Origin: Opitutaceae bacterium
Lineage (GTDB): Bacteria; Verrucomicrobiota; Verrucomicrobiia; Opitutales; Opitutaceae
NCBI GenBank assembly: GCA_016794625.1
Contig: JAEUGY010000102.1
Span: forward strand, 1-46,331
Length of the DNA stretch: 46,331 nt
Direction: 5' to 3'
Shown here: piece after piece, positions 15,421 through 24,286 of the stretch
Numbering within the stretch: position 1 is the stretch's first letter
Layout of the letters: every line of letters begins with the position of its first letter
Made by a program: the position numbers and the translations under genes
Notes under the pieces: generated by a model
Seen by the model: the letters and a program-made list of their open reading frames with translations, nothing else
The model's database searches: none
What the model was told of the DNA's origin: nothing

Positions 15421-17916
15421 TCAGGTGTAGGTGTCCACCAGTGACACGGTGCGCACCCGGGCAAGAAAGGCGCGCGGAGTCATCGGCTTTTTCAACGTCA
15501 CCCGGATGGTCTTGGGTTCGTCCGGGTAGAGTTCGAACGCGTTGTCGCTGTAGAAGGGCTGCAGTCCCGGCAGTTCCACGGTCACACGGTGCTGAAACAC
15601 CGGGGAGACGAGCGTGAGGTCGAGGACCCCCGGGGCCACGCTCTTGGCGGTGGTCTTGATCCGCCCGCGCGGCAGCGGGATGAAGCGGGGAGGGGTGAGG
15701 AAAACGGTGTCCTCGCTCACCGTCGTGCCGGCCACGTCCAAGGCCATGCGCAGGTACAGGTGTTCGCGCCCGTAGGTCGACATCGGACGTTCCAGGTCGA
15801 GCGAGACCTGCCGCACGCTCTCGCCTGGCCGGAGGGCCACCGCCTTGCGACCCCGCTGCAGCACACGGCCGTCGAGGTGGAAGAGGTCCCACCGTAGTGT
15901 GCCTTTGGCCGCCTGCGGCGCATCATAGACCGTGTAGAGATGAACCTCCCGCACCGTGGAGCGCCGGTAGTTGCCGGTCGTCAGCGTCTCGTCGCCAGGC
16001 ACGTGGGCGGAGACCAGGGCCGGGGCGTTGAAGCGGCGGGCGACGTGATGCAGGGCCTTCCAGCGTCCGGTGAATTCGATCGAGCTCCACGAGGCGACCG
16101 GCCAGCAGTCGTTGAGCTGCCAGTAAATCGCGCCCATACACCGCGGCATGAGGCGGCGGTAGTGCTCGACGCCGACCTGCATGCAGTAGGCCTGGTTGAG
16201 CTGCGACAACAGGATCAGGGAGTCCTGGTCCTTGGGCAGCCGGAAGCGACGCGACACATAGTCGAGGATGATCTGGTTGCCGGCCCGGTTCTTCTGATGG
16301 TTTTCCATCGTCGGCCCGAAGATGTTGCCATCCTGCGGCGGGCAGAAGGTGGCGTTGGTCTCGGGCGACGAGTAACTCTGCATGCCGAACTCCGAGACGA
16401 AGCGGAACGCCCACTTCTCGTAGTCCTTGACCGGATGCCGGGCGTGCCAGACATCCCAGAAGTGCGTGTCGCCCTCGCGCTCCCCGTGCGTATGGCCGTC
16501 CTCGAACGTGCCCCGCCACTGGCTTGAGGGCAGGTACGGGGTGACGCCGTCGTGCTGCGCGACCGCGCGGGCGAGCACGTCGTGAAACAGCTTCTCGTAG
16601 CCGGCGCGCAGCGTGGCGTTGCCGCGCAGGGCCGCGCCGTTGATCTGCGGCAGTTCATTGTTGCCGCACCACAGCGCGAGACACGCCCGGTGACGCAGCC
16701 GCGGAAGTTGCGAGGCGACCTCCGCCTCGACCAGGGCGATGAAGGCGTCATCGCTCGGATACAGCGTGCAGGCGAACATCAGATCGTGCCAGACGAGCAG
16801 GCCCAGTTCGTCGCACCGATCGTAGAAATCCTCGCTCTCGTAGATGCCGCCGCCCCAGAGCCGGACACAATTCATGTGGGCGGCGACGGCCGCCTCGAGG
16901 TCGCGCGCGTAGTCGGCGCGCCGGAGCGTCGTGACAAAACTATGGGCGGGAATCCAGTTGGCGCCCTTCAGGAACACCGGCCGGCCATTGACCAGAAACC
17001 GAAACGTCTTGCCCCACGCATCCGGTGATTGGTCGAGCTGGATCGTGCGCAGGCCGATCCGGCGCTGCAGCCGTCCCCATTCGCGGCCGTCGGGCCCGCG
17101 CGCGATGAGTTCCAGGGTGTAGAGGGGTTGCGCGCCCTGGCCGGCGGGCCACCAGAGTTGCGGTTGCGCGACGGTCAGACGCAGGGCGTCCGCCCGCGAG
17201 CCGGTGTGCGTGGCGACGGTGACGCCGTCCAGGGCGAGTGTGACGGTGTAGGTGACCGGTGCGTTCCCGGCCGGGCGAGCCCACTCCGGTTGTACGTCGA
17301 CCGTGACCTGGCCCTCGCGGTGGTTTTGGTGGAGACGCACGCCGGAGAGACGATTCTGACTCCATCCCTCCAGCCGGAGGTCACGCCAGATCCCGGCCGA
17401 GACGAAACGAGGACCCCAGTCCCAGCCGAACTGACATTGCTGCTTGCGGATCCGCACACAATTGCCGACCGGGTCGTTGAATTCCTGCGGAGGTGTGAAT
17501 CCGTCGTGCTCGCGGATGTACCGCATGGCCGAGTCGAAACGAATCGACAACCGGTTCCGCCCCGGGCGCAGCCAGCGTTTCACGTCCCAGCGGAAGCCGA
17601 CGAACATGTTTTCGGTCCGCGCCACTTCGTGACCGTTCAGCGTCACGGTGGCGACGGTGTCGAGCCCGTCGGCGACCAGATCGATCACCTCTTCTGCGCG
17701 CAGGCTGGCTGGAACGGTGAACGTCGATTCGTATTCCCAGTCCCGCTCCTCGATCCACTGCAGGTCGAGTTCGTTGGTGCCATAGAAAGGATCGGGGATG
17801 CGCCCGGCCCGCATCAGGTCCGTGTGGACGCAGCCGGGGACTTCGGCGGGCAGCCAGGTTTTGGTGGACGTATCGCGAAAACGCCAGGCCGAGCCGGCAA
17901 GGGAGTGGGAAACCAT
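15421..17916 (-). CDS. Beta-mannosidase, glycoside hydrolase family 2
   Basis: An 831-residue GH2 enzyme that releases terminal beta-mannosyl residues from manno-oligosaccharides. It has the domain order of beta-mannosidases: a sugar-binding jelly-roll domain (about 1-185, with FGWDWGPRF at 163-171), an Ig-like domain (about 195-290), the TIM barrel (about 300-600), and C-terminal beta domains. The acid/base is E421 in WCGNNELPQ and the nucleophile is E509 in FVSEFGMQS. RLWGGGIYE (352-360) is the barrel motif. No signal peptide is present, so it is probably cytoplasmic and works on imported oligosaccharides. It is divergent from the AraC-type regulator at 18006, which probably controls it. 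Confidence 0.93.
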   Translation of the reverse strand: MVSHSLAGSAWRFRDTSTKTWLPAEVPGCVHTDLMRAGRIPDPFYGTNELDLQWIEERDWEYESTFTVPASLRAEEVIDLVADGLDTVATVTLNGHEVARTENMFVGFRWDVKRWLRPGRNRLSIRFDSAMRYIREHDGFTPPQEFNDPVGNCVRIRKQQCQFGWDWGPRFVSAGIWRDLRLEGWSQNRLSGVRLHQNHREGQVTVDVQPEWARPAGNAPVTYTVTLALDGVTVATHTGSRADALRLTVAQPQLWWPAGQGAQPLYTLELIARGPDGREWGRLQRRIGLRTIQLDQSPDAWGKTFRFLVNGRPVFLKGANWIPAHSFVTTLRRADYARDLEAAVAAHMNCVRLWGGGIYESEDFYDRCDELGLLVWHDLMFACTLYPSDDAFIALVEAEVASQLPRLRHRACLALWCGNNELPQINGAALRGNATLRAGYEKLFHDVLARAVAQHDGVTPYLPSSQWRGTFEDGHTHGEREGDTHFWDVWHARHPVKDYEKWAFRFVSEFGMQSYSSPETNATFCPPQDGNIFGPTMENHQKNRAGNQIILDYVSRRFRLPKDQDSLILLSQLNQAYCMQVGVEHYRRLMPRCMGAIYWQLNDCWPVASWSSIEFTGRWKALHHVARRFNAPALVSAHVPGDETLTTGNYRRSTVREVHLYTVYDAPQAAKGTLRWDLFHLDGRVLQRGRKAVALRPGESVRQVSLDLERPMSTYGREHLYLRMALDVAGTTVSEDTVFLTPPRFIPLPRGRIKTTAKSVAPGVLDLTLVSPVFQHRVTVELPGLQPFYSDNAFELYPDEPKTIRVTLKKPMTPRAFLARVRTVSLVDTYT

Positions 17917-17974
17917 GGATCGGAGGGAGAAAGAGGTTTGGGATTCTAGCAGGCGATCGAAGTTCCGGCATTGC

Positions 17975-18003
17975 CTAAAATGACATTACTTTTGTTGTTT
18001 TAG
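17975..18003. promoter_or_regulatory. Candidate operator in the mannosidase/regulator divergent region
   Basis: The 89-base gap between the divergent genes is AT-rich at its right end and contains an inverted repeat with arms CTAAAA (17975-17980) and TTTTAG (17998-18003) and a 17-base spacer. The arms sit immediately upstream of the regulator start codon. The position suits autoregulation or control of the mannosidase promoter. No clear -10/-35 pair could be fixed. Confidence 0.35.
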
Positions 18004-18005
18004 CC

Positions 18006-19172
18006 ATGACTCTGCCTCCCCGCCGCAAGCCCTACCGGGTGCAGATTGTGACCGATGCGCAGCTGGAGTATTTTCGGGAGGCGGTCATCGGGGCCCGCCA
18101 CTATGGGTTTGAGACCGGCCGCATTGAGTTCGTGGACCGCTGGCTCGACCATGAGATGCGCGGCGACCTCGCGGCGCTGGTGCGGAGGGATCGCGTGCAG
18201 GGCATCGTGGCGCCCATCCACACCGTGAAGGAAGAGCGCCGATATGCGGCGCTTGGCATCCCCGTGGTGAACGTCTCCCACACCCAGATCGGCTCGGCAC
18301 TGCCGCTGGTCACCCAGGATGATGTGGCCGTGGGACGCCTGGCGGCGCAGCACCTCCGCGGCTGTGGGTGTCGCTCCTTTGGCTTCTGGGGAGATCCCGG
18401 CCGGGCCTATTCCGAGGAGCGACTGCTCGGTTTCCGGGCTGAGCTCGGATTGCACGGACAGACCGACGCACTCCAGATCGGCTCGGGGCCGGATGTGCGC
18501 ATGAAACGGTGGTTGAGCCGACTGGTCCGACCGGCGGGGATTTTTGCGGTGCTCGACATCGGTGCGCTCGGGTTGATCCGGTCGGCCCGTCAGTTGGGCT
18601 GGCGCGTGCCGGAGGACGTGGCGATCCTCGGGGCGGGCGACGACGATTTTTGGGTCGAGTTCGAACGCGTGCCGCTGTCCAGCGTGCGTCTGCCGGCGCG
18701 ACGCATTGGATACGAGGCCGCATCCCTGCTGACCGAGCTGCTGGAACGGGGTCCGGTCTCGCCACCACCGTGCCGCCGACTGCCGGTCGAAGGGATCGCA
18801 GCGCGCAAGTCCACGGATGTCATTTATGCGGGTGATCCAGCCGTGGCGCGGGCCCTGCGCTTCATCCGCGAGCAGGCCTTGCGCAATCCTTATGTCAGCG
18901 AGGTGGCGCGTGCCGCCGGCATTGCCCGCACGGCGCTGCAGACACGCTTCCGGTCCGTCGTCGGGCGGACGATCCTGCACGAGATCCAGCGCACCCAGCT
19001 CGCCCGCGCGCAGGAGCTTCTCACCACGACCGACCTGCCGCTGGCGATGATCGCGGAGCAGTGCGCGTTTCCCAATTCCCAACGCTTCTCCGTGGTCTTT
19101 CGCCAGCGGTTGGGACTGTCGCCCAGCTCCTACCGCCGCCAGTACCGCCCCGCGGGATTTGGTCGGGAGTGA
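18006..19172 (+). CDS. AraC-family regulator with XylR-type sugar-sensor domain
   Basis: A 388-residue transcription factor. Residues about 8-270 form a LacI/periplasmic-binding-protein-like sensor (RRDRVQGIVAPIHT, then IPVVNVSHT, DDVAVGRLAAQHL, and VPEDVAILGAGDDD before a run ending RRIGYEAASLL). Residues about 280-385 are the AraC DNA-binding domain with two helix-turn-helix motifs: VSEVARAAGIARTALQTRFR, and later MIAEQCAFPNSQRFSVVFRQ followed by GLSPSSYRR. This architecture is that of E. coli XylR. The divergent beta-mannosidase suggests a mannose-related ligand and target, but that is inference. The ATG at 18006 has no Shine-Dalgarno sequence. Confidence 0.9.
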   Translation: MTLPPRRKPYRVQIVTDAQLEYFREAVIGARHYGFETGRIEFVDRWLDHEMRGDLAALVRRDRVQGIVAPIHTVKEERRYAALGIPVVNVSHTQIGSALPLVTQDDVAVGRLAAQHLRGCGCRSFGFWGDPGRAYSEERLLGFRAELGLHGQTDALQIGSGPDVRMKRWLSRLVRPAGIFAVLDIGALGLIRSARQLGWRVPEDVAILGAGDDDFWVEFERVPLSSVRLPARRIGYEAASLLTELLERGPVSPPPCRRLPVEGIAARKSTDVIYAGDPAVARALRFIREQALRNPYVSEVARAAGIARTALQTRFRSVVGRTILHEIQRTQLARAQELLTTTDLPLAMIAEQCAFPNSQRFSVVFRQRLGLSPSSYRRQYRPAGFGRE

Positions 19173-19185
19173 GGAAGCGCAGGAC

Positions 19186-19540
19186 AGAACCCTGCGGGTG
19201 GTCGGTTGTAGGCGGCCTCGCTGAGGCCGCGCCCGCGCGTCAGATGACGGGACGCCGAAGCGCCTTGTTGATTGGGATGGGGGCTCCGGTGGAGGGCGTC
19301 GCTCCGTCGACGCCGGGGGACGGTCTACGCGCCACCGCGCCAGATCGTTTTTGGATACGCGACGCGCAACCGGCGCCGACGGAGCGGCGCCCTCCAGGAG
19401 AGAACCCTGCGCGTGCCCGTTGGAGGTGGCCTCGCTGAGGCCGCGACGGGACCGAGCGGTCCCGCCTCCGCCGATGTCGGATGGCTTCACGCGACGCCCA
19501 TCTTCGCGGGGTCGTCGACCCCACGTCCAGCGGAGGACGA
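19186..19540. repeat. Composite hairpin-repeat block 1
   Basis: The 399-base gap between the regulator and the nuclease gene is filled by nested palindromes. In order there is a stem GCGGCCTC/GAGGCCGC (19212-19230), a stem GGCGTCG/CGACGCC (19295-19314), a long partner of that region at 19371-19395 (23 of 25 bases complementary to 19291-19315), another GGCCTC/GAGGCC stem (near 19428-19442), CGGGACCG/CGGTCCCG (19447-19464), and GGGGTCG/CGACCCC (19508-19522). The same modules recur in the same order at 24290-24660. No protein-coding gene is credible here. Confidence 0.8.
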
Positions 19541-19571
19541 CCTTGTGACGCGCAACCGGCGCCCGTCCGGT

Positions 19572-20930
19572 TCAGACGACGTACTCGCGCAGGGGCACGG
19601 GATCGACGATCCGGGCGTGGGGCAGCTTGGCGGCGATCTCCTGCATGAACCAGCGGCGGGCATCCGGGTCGCCGTGCGTCAGCACGATGCTGCGGGCCTT
19701 GGTCTGCACCGCGAACTGGAGCAGCTCGTCGCGTTCGGCGTGGCCGCTGAGCTCGAATCGCTCGACGCGGGCCTTGACCTTGGTCTTCACATTGAGCGCG
19801 GCAAAGGCGAAATCCTGGCCGGACTTGGTCGCGAGCAGTTTGCCCCCGGGTGTATCCGGATCACAATAACCAACAAATCCAATCGTATTGCGGGCCTGGC
19901 CGAGCAAGCCCGACGCTAGGGCGTAGCTGGGGGTGCGCTCCACCAGCATGCCGGAGCTGATGATATAAAGCGCGTTCTTCTTCGGATCGACTCCGGGCTC
20001 GATCTTGCGGGGCAGGGGTTTCAACTGCAGGTCCTTCAGGATCCGCCGGTCGAACTGGACGTCCTTGGTGCTGCGGGACAACTCGTCAAAGATCTCGGCG
20101 ATGCCCATGCCCAGCCCGGCTGCGTAGATCGGGCAGTCGATCAGCCGGCCGAACTGACGCGCGTCGTGCAGCACCGACAGGATCTCCTGCATCCGGCCGA
20201 GTGCAAATACGGGCAGCAGGAAGGAGCCGCCGCGCGCGATGGTGTCGTTGATCGAGGCCACGAGCCGGGCGATCTCGTGCACGCGTTCACGTCCGAACGC
20301 CCGCTCGGTCGTGCCGCGGGTGGTCTCGATGATGAGGGTGTCGAAGTGACCGGCCGGGAACATCGCGCCCTTCAGGGTGCGCTGGTCCTCGAACAGCACG
20401 TCTCCGGTGATGAAGATCTGGCGTTCCTTGTGCTGGATCTCGACCGCAGTGGCGCCGGCGACGTGGCCCGAGCGGTGGAACACGATCTCGATCTCGTCCT
20501 TCTTCCCGCGAACCTTCTTCACCTTGCGATAAGGGAGTCCGACAAACCGGCCCATCAGGCGTTCGACGTCCTTATGCGTGAAAAGCGGGTAGCCGGGGAC
20601 ATTGTCCTCCTCCTTCTGCTTCTGCATCACCGTCGCGGAATTGTGCAGCATCTTCTCGATCAGTTGCCGGCTCGACTGCGTGAGCAGGACCGGAGTCTTG
20701 GGATGCTGGCGCATCACCACCGGCAGGCCGCCGATGTGATCGAGGTGACAATGGGTGATGATGATCAAGTCGAGCTTCACGTCCCGCAGGCGGTCGAAGT
20801 CCGGCAAGGCGCCCAGTCCGGGCGTCTTGGGGTTCAGACCGCTGTCAATCAGCAGGTGAAGGTCGCCGATTTGCACATACATCGAGTTCGCTCCGATGCC
20901 GCCTTGTCGGTTGAGGTCGATGATTTTCAT
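19572..20930 (-). CDS. Beta-CASP metallo-beta-lactamase-fold RNase (CPSF/YSH1-like)
   Basis: A 452-residue metal-dependent nuclease of the archaeal/bacterial CPSF-type beta-CASP group. The metal motif is T-H60-C-H62-L-D64-H65, with H156 (SGHVAGA) and D177 (FITGDVLFEDQ) as further ligands. The beta-CASP insertion lies at about 200-380, and the C-terminal motifs include FELSGHAERDEL and IVLTHGDPDA. Such proteins usually process or degrade RNA, and some cleave RNA 3' ends. There is no signal peptide. It stands alone, bordered on its 3' side by repeat block 1 and divergent from the PQQ-propeller gene. The RNA specificity cannot be told from the sequence. Confidence 0.88.
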   Translation of the reverse strand: MKIIDLNRQGGIGANSMYVQIGDLHLLIDSGLNPKTPGLGALPDFDRLRDVKLDLIIITHCHLDHIGGLPVVMRQHPKTPVLLTQSSRQLIEKMLHNSATVMQKQKEEDNVPGYPLFTHKDVERLMGRFVGLPYRKVKKVRGKKDEIEIVFHRSGHVAGATAVEIQHKERQIFITGDVLFEDQRTLKGAMFPAGHFDTLIIETTRGTTERAFGRERVHEIARLVASINDTIARGGSFLLPVFALGRMQEILSVLHDARQFGRLIDCPIYAAGLGMGIAEIFDELSRSTKDVQFDRRILKDLQLKPLPRKIEPGVDPKKNALYIISSGMLVERTPSYALASGLLGQARNTIGFVGYCDPDTPGGKLLATKSGQDFAFAALNVKTKVKARVERFELSGHAERDELLQFAVQTKARSIVLTHGDPDARRWFMQEIAAKLPHARIVDPVPLREYVV

Positions 20931-21097
20931 GCAAATCGATTCCGCCGGTGGGATGCGACGAGCGCAAGCCCCGATCCCGGGCGGCGGGAGAAGGCGCGTT
21001 GCCGGCCGTCGGCCTACGCAAGTGCGCGTATTCCCAGGTTTCCGGATCTTTGTTAATCTGAGGAGTGTTCGCCCTATTCGCTCCCTCGCTTCGACTT

Positions 21098-22858
21098 ATG
21101 CTCACCCGGTGCATCGCTTTGGCGTCGTTTGGCCTCGTTTTGCTGGGTTCTGGTCTCACCGCAGCTCCGGCCGCCCAGGTTTGGAGTACGCCGCTCGGTA
21201 GTGACGCCAAATGGCATCAATTGACCGCGTTGGGCTCCTTGCTCGTCGGCACGGACGGAGCGCTGCTTTGTCTTTCGCCTGATGATGGCAAGGTGATCTG
21301 GAAACGGGACGACATTCGGAAGTCGAATCGCACCATGGCCCGCGAGATCCCCGGCACCCCGCTGCTCGCCTGCCCGCTGTTTGACGGCATGATGAACAGC
21401 AAGATCACCCCCATGGTGATGGATTTTCAGACGGGCAAGACGCTCTGGACGGCTCCGCAGATGCTCGGGCAGTTTCTCGGCACGATCGCGGTGCCGGAGC
21501 GCAACCTCGCCATCTTTGTCGTCAATACGATGGATCGAAAGGACAATGGCGTATTCTTCCTCGCCCACGACCTGACCACCGGCGCCGCCAAGTGGGCTTC
21601 AAAGTTCACGAAGGCAGGCGGCATCCCGCTGCATCTCGCCGACAACAGCGGAAAATTCATCCCCACGATGGATCTTTCCGGCTACCACGACCCGGTGGTC
21701 GACGGGAACGACCTCTATGTCGGCTATCTCGGTGTGCACTGCGTGGACCTGGAGACCGGAGCGGTGAAGTGGGGCGTGGAGTTTCCTCCGGGCAACAAGG
21801 GGCTCAAGAAGACCTATGCGCCCCTGCGCATCGACGGGGACCGGATTTACGGCGGGGGCGGCGGCAGTGTTTACGCCATCGACCGCCGGACGGGTGCCCA
21901 GATCTGGAAAAGCGATCGCATCTCCGACTACGCGGGGCTCTTCAAAGCCCGTGACAACGCCATCGTTTCCCAGATCGAAATCGTGGGGGGTAAACTCTTC
22001 TCCCGTTACGGCGGCAATTTCTCCGATGGCAAAACGGCTTCGTTGCGCGAGCCGATCGGCATTGTGGCTCTGGATCCGGCGGACGGAAAATCGCTCTACC
22101 ATTTCGACAAGGCGAAGGAGGGCATCACCAACCTCGCCGTGCTGCCCGCGAGCACGACCGTGGTGTTTGCGGACGGCGCCCATGTCTTCGGACTCGATGC
22201 CGCGCCCGCCACGCCGGTCGAACTGTTCCGCGTGCCGATCGAGTTCAAGCGCAAGATGGGGATGGGCGGCGTGGCCAAGATCGGGCTGGGCGCGCTCGGC
22301 GGCGTCACCGGTCTCGCCAAGGGAGTGATGTCGGCCAACAAGGGCCTGCTCGACGTGCCGGTCGCGGTCAGCCTGTCGGGAGGTCGCGTCGTGGTGCAGG
22401 GCAAGCAGCACTTGCTCAGCTTCGATCCGGAGACCAAGACCGCCACGTGGTCGCTCTTCTATGCGGCGCCCAGCGAGGCGCTCGGCAACATCGCCATGTT
22501 CGCCGTCACCGCCGCCGCCGCCGTGTACGGCAATGGCCAGGTCGCCGCCAGTGGTGGGTTCGCGACCAGCGGCTACAGCAGCGGAGTGAACACCATCCAC
22601 AGCAACCTCGACCGCTACAATGCATACACCGAAAAGGCGATCGCGCGGGCCGGCTCGTCCAAGTCGTCACAGAATTACACCTACATCATCACCAAGCTGG
22701 AAAAGGACATCGGCGTCGTCGGGGTCAACCTGGCCACCGGTGAAACCGACCGCGAGCTGCCGCTGAAGGAGAAGGAGCCCGAGTACACCGTTGATGAACA
22801 GCTGAACCGCGTGTTTCACTTCAAGGGCAAGGACACGGTGGTGGCGTACCAGTTCTGA
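21098..22858 (+). CDS. Secreted PQQ-like beta-propeller protein
   Basis: A 586-residue protein with an N-terminal signal peptide (MLTRCIALASFGLVLLGSG, cleavage likely near TAAPA-AQ). Repeated blades of the PQQ/WD-like type are visible, with motifs such as GTDGALLCLSPDDGKVIWKR, DLETGAVKWGVEF, YAIDRRTGAQIWKS and GIVALDPADGKSLYHF. A Gly-rich insert (KIGLGALGGVTGLAKGV, near 390-406) interrupts the pattern. It may act as an envelope scaffold or a BamB-like protein; no catalytic residues for a PQQ enzyme are evident. The frame is open upstream to a GTG at 21065, but the ATG at 21098 gives a clean signal peptide. Confidence 0.8.
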   Translation: MLTRCIALASFGLVLLGSGLTAAPAAQVWSTPLGSDAKWHQLTALGSLLVGTDGALLCLSPDDGKVIWKRDDIRKSNRTMAREIPGTPLLACPLFDGMMNSKITPMVMDFQTGKTLWTAPQMLGQFLGTIAVPERNLAIFVVNTMDRKDNGVFFLAHDLTTGAAKWASKFTKAGGIPLHLADNSGKFIPTMDLSGYHDPVVDGNDLYVGYLGVHCVDLETGAVKWGVEFPPGNKGLKKTYAPLRIDGDRIYGGGGGSVYAIDRRTGAQIWKSDRISDYAGLFKARDNAIVSQIEIVGGKLFSRYGGNFSDGKTASLREPIGIVALDPADGKSLYHFDKAKEGITNLAVLPASTTVVFADGAHVFGLDAAPATPVELFRVPIEFKRKMGMGGVAKIGLGALGGVTGLAKGVMSANKGLLDVPVAVSLSGGRVVVQGKQHLLSFDPETKTATWSLFYAAPSEALGNIAMFAVTAAAAVYGNGQVAASGGFATSGYSSGVNTIHSNLDRYNAYTEKAIARAGSSKSSQNYTYIITKLEKDIGVVGVNLATGETDRELPLKEKEPEYTVDEQLNRVFHFKGKDTVVAYQF

Positions 22859-22975
22859 CCGCGGAGGGTGGGCCGGTTCGCGTCGCTCGCGGGAGGTCAA
22901 TGGGGCGATTGCACCAGGGCCTGGGCCTATTGGCTAATGGTAATTTCGGATCGGTTGGGTTAGGCTGGGCGCACG

Positions 22976-23236
22976 ATGAACACCGTGGACGTGATGGAGG
23001 CTCGTTCCAGTGACACCGAGGTTTCCCGGACCTCCCGGATGGGCGGCGGAGCGCCGGCGACGCGGCGTACCTTGGGTCTGCCGGTTGTTTACGTCGGCAC
23101 GTTGCTCGGGTTTGCGCAGATGCCGGAAACCGAGCTCTACAATCTCGTCGCCCCGGTTGACGAGTATCCCGAAGGAGCCACGATCACGCGGGCGACCTTG
23201 GAAAAGCTGGCGAGCCGGCTGGGTTGGGCGTCGTGA
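22976..23236 (+). CDS. Small hypothetical protein
   Basis: An 86-residue protein that I do not recognise. The first 30 residues are polar and Ser/Thr/Arg-rich. The rest (LGLPVVYVGTLLGFAQ, then PETELYNLVAPVDEYPEGA, and TLEKLASRLGW) looks like a compact alpha/beta domain. There is no signal peptide. Support for a real gene comes from a clean hairpin plus T-tract terminator 11 bases after its stop (23247-23275), and from its lying alone between two well-supported genes. An internal ATG at 23039 could be the true start. Confidence 0.55.
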   Translation: MNTVDVMEARSSDTEVSRTSRMGGGAPATRRTLGLPVVYVGTLLGFAQMPETELYNLVAPVDEYPEGATITRATLEKLASRLGWAS

Positions 23237-23246
23237 GGCGCGCCGC

Positions 23247-23275
23247 TCCGCGGTGAACGCGGACGGTTTGTTTTT
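23247..23275 (+). terminator. Rho-independent terminator after the small gene
   Basis: A perfect 6-bp stem, TCCGCG/CGCGGA, with a GTGAA loop (23247-23263) is followed by a T-rich run (TTTGTTTTT, 23267-23275). It lies 11 bases after the stop of the 86-residue gene and before the convergent apbE stop. It is one of few T-tailed hairpins seen in the window. Confidence 0.6.
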
Positions 23276-23304
23276 CGCAGGTCGACGCCGGGCGGGTGGA
23301 GGCC

Positions 23305-24159
23305 TCAGGGGTGGAGGGGGGTGTCGGGAGGGTCGATCGCTCCGAGAAGCCGCACCGTGCCGTCCGCCGCCGTCACCCCGGCTCCATACTCGGGGTGTCG
23401 CCGGCAAAAGGCCTCCACTGCGTCGTCGATCATGACAAAAAACGCCGTGGAGAGCGCATCCGAAGAGGCTGCGTCCGCGGCAAACGCCCAGGTTCGTGTC
23501 TGGCGTTGCGCCGGTTGCCCGCGACGCACATCGATCACGTGAGCCCCCTGTACCGCCACTCCGGAACCGCTCAGCGCTCGATCACGCAGGAGCAAGGAGC
23601 GGTAGGAGTCACCCTCGCCCAGGCCCACGGGCCAGCCCGCCAGTCCGGCCGGGGGGGCGAGGGCGAGCGCGGTGCTGCCGCCGCTTTGGAGACAGACCTC
23701 GGTCAGCGTCCACTCGCGCAACAAGTCCGCCATGCAATCGAGTGCGTACCCCTTTCCGATCGCGCCCAGGTCCAGGTGGAGCCGTGGGGTGAGCGAGGTG
23801 AGTTCATGACGCGCCGGATCGAGCGCGTAGAGGGCCTGGTCGGCGAACGGCCGGCCCGGTGCGAGCGACGCGTAGGCGGGATCGAATGCGCGATCCGTCG
23901 CCGCCGAGAGACGCGACGCGAGCAACAGGCAGCGCAGTGCGTCTTCGCCGAGGATCAGGGACTCGCCTTCGGCCAGACGATTGGCCCGCGCGATGTCGCT
24001 CGATTCCACGTAGCGGCTGAGCTCGTTTTCGAGACGATCCAGTTCCCGAAACGCCGCCGCCGCCGCCTGGCGGGCATATTCCGCGGGCACGCCGGCGACG
24101 AACACCGAAAAGGTCGTCGCCATGGCCTCGTGACTGAAGGTGTGGTGCGGAGGAAGCAT
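23305..24159 (-). CDS. apbE: FAD:protein FMN transferase (ApbE family)
   Basis: A 284-residue member of the ApbE family, which attaches FMN covalently to a Thr/Ser of target flavoproteins. Family motifs are AMATTFSVFV near the N-terminus, AFDPA, LDLGAIGKGYALDCM, CLQSGGSTALAL, HVIDVRRG and ASSDALSTAFFVM. The last contains the Asp and Thr region that coordinates magnesium. Unlike many ApbE proteins it lacks a lipoprotein or Sec signal, so a cytoplasmic form is suggested. It is also short (most are 300-350). No Nqr or Rnf genes, the usual targets, are in the window. The ATG at 24159 is the first in frame. Confidence 0.9.
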   Translation of the reverse strand: MLPPHHTFSHEAMATTFSVFVAGVPAEYARQAAAAAFRELDRLENELSRYVESSDIARANRLAEGESLILGEDALRCLLLASRLSAATDRAFDPAYASLAPGRPFADQALYALDPARHELTSLTPRLHLDLGAIGKGYALDCMADLLREWTLTEVCLQSGGSTALALAPPAGLAGWPVGLGEGDSYRSLLLRDRALSGSGVAVQGAHVIDVRRGQPAQRQTRTWAFAADAASSDALSTAFFVMIDDAVEAFCRRHPEYGAGVTAADGTVRLLGAIDPPDTPLHP

Positions 24160-24286
24160 CGAAACGTCGCCGCACGCAGGCCCAGAGGTCCACGCGCGGG
24201 CAGGACGGACAGGCTCGCCTGATCGCCAGCCCGAAGGCGATCACGAAGACCCGCAAACGCGATCAACGCGAAACGAAGACGCGCAA

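Noticed and set aside
19173-19571. Several short open frames in the repeat block between the AraC-type regulator and the nuclease
   Set aside because: They are composed of repeat sequence, and equivalent frames appear in block 2 because of the shared repeats.
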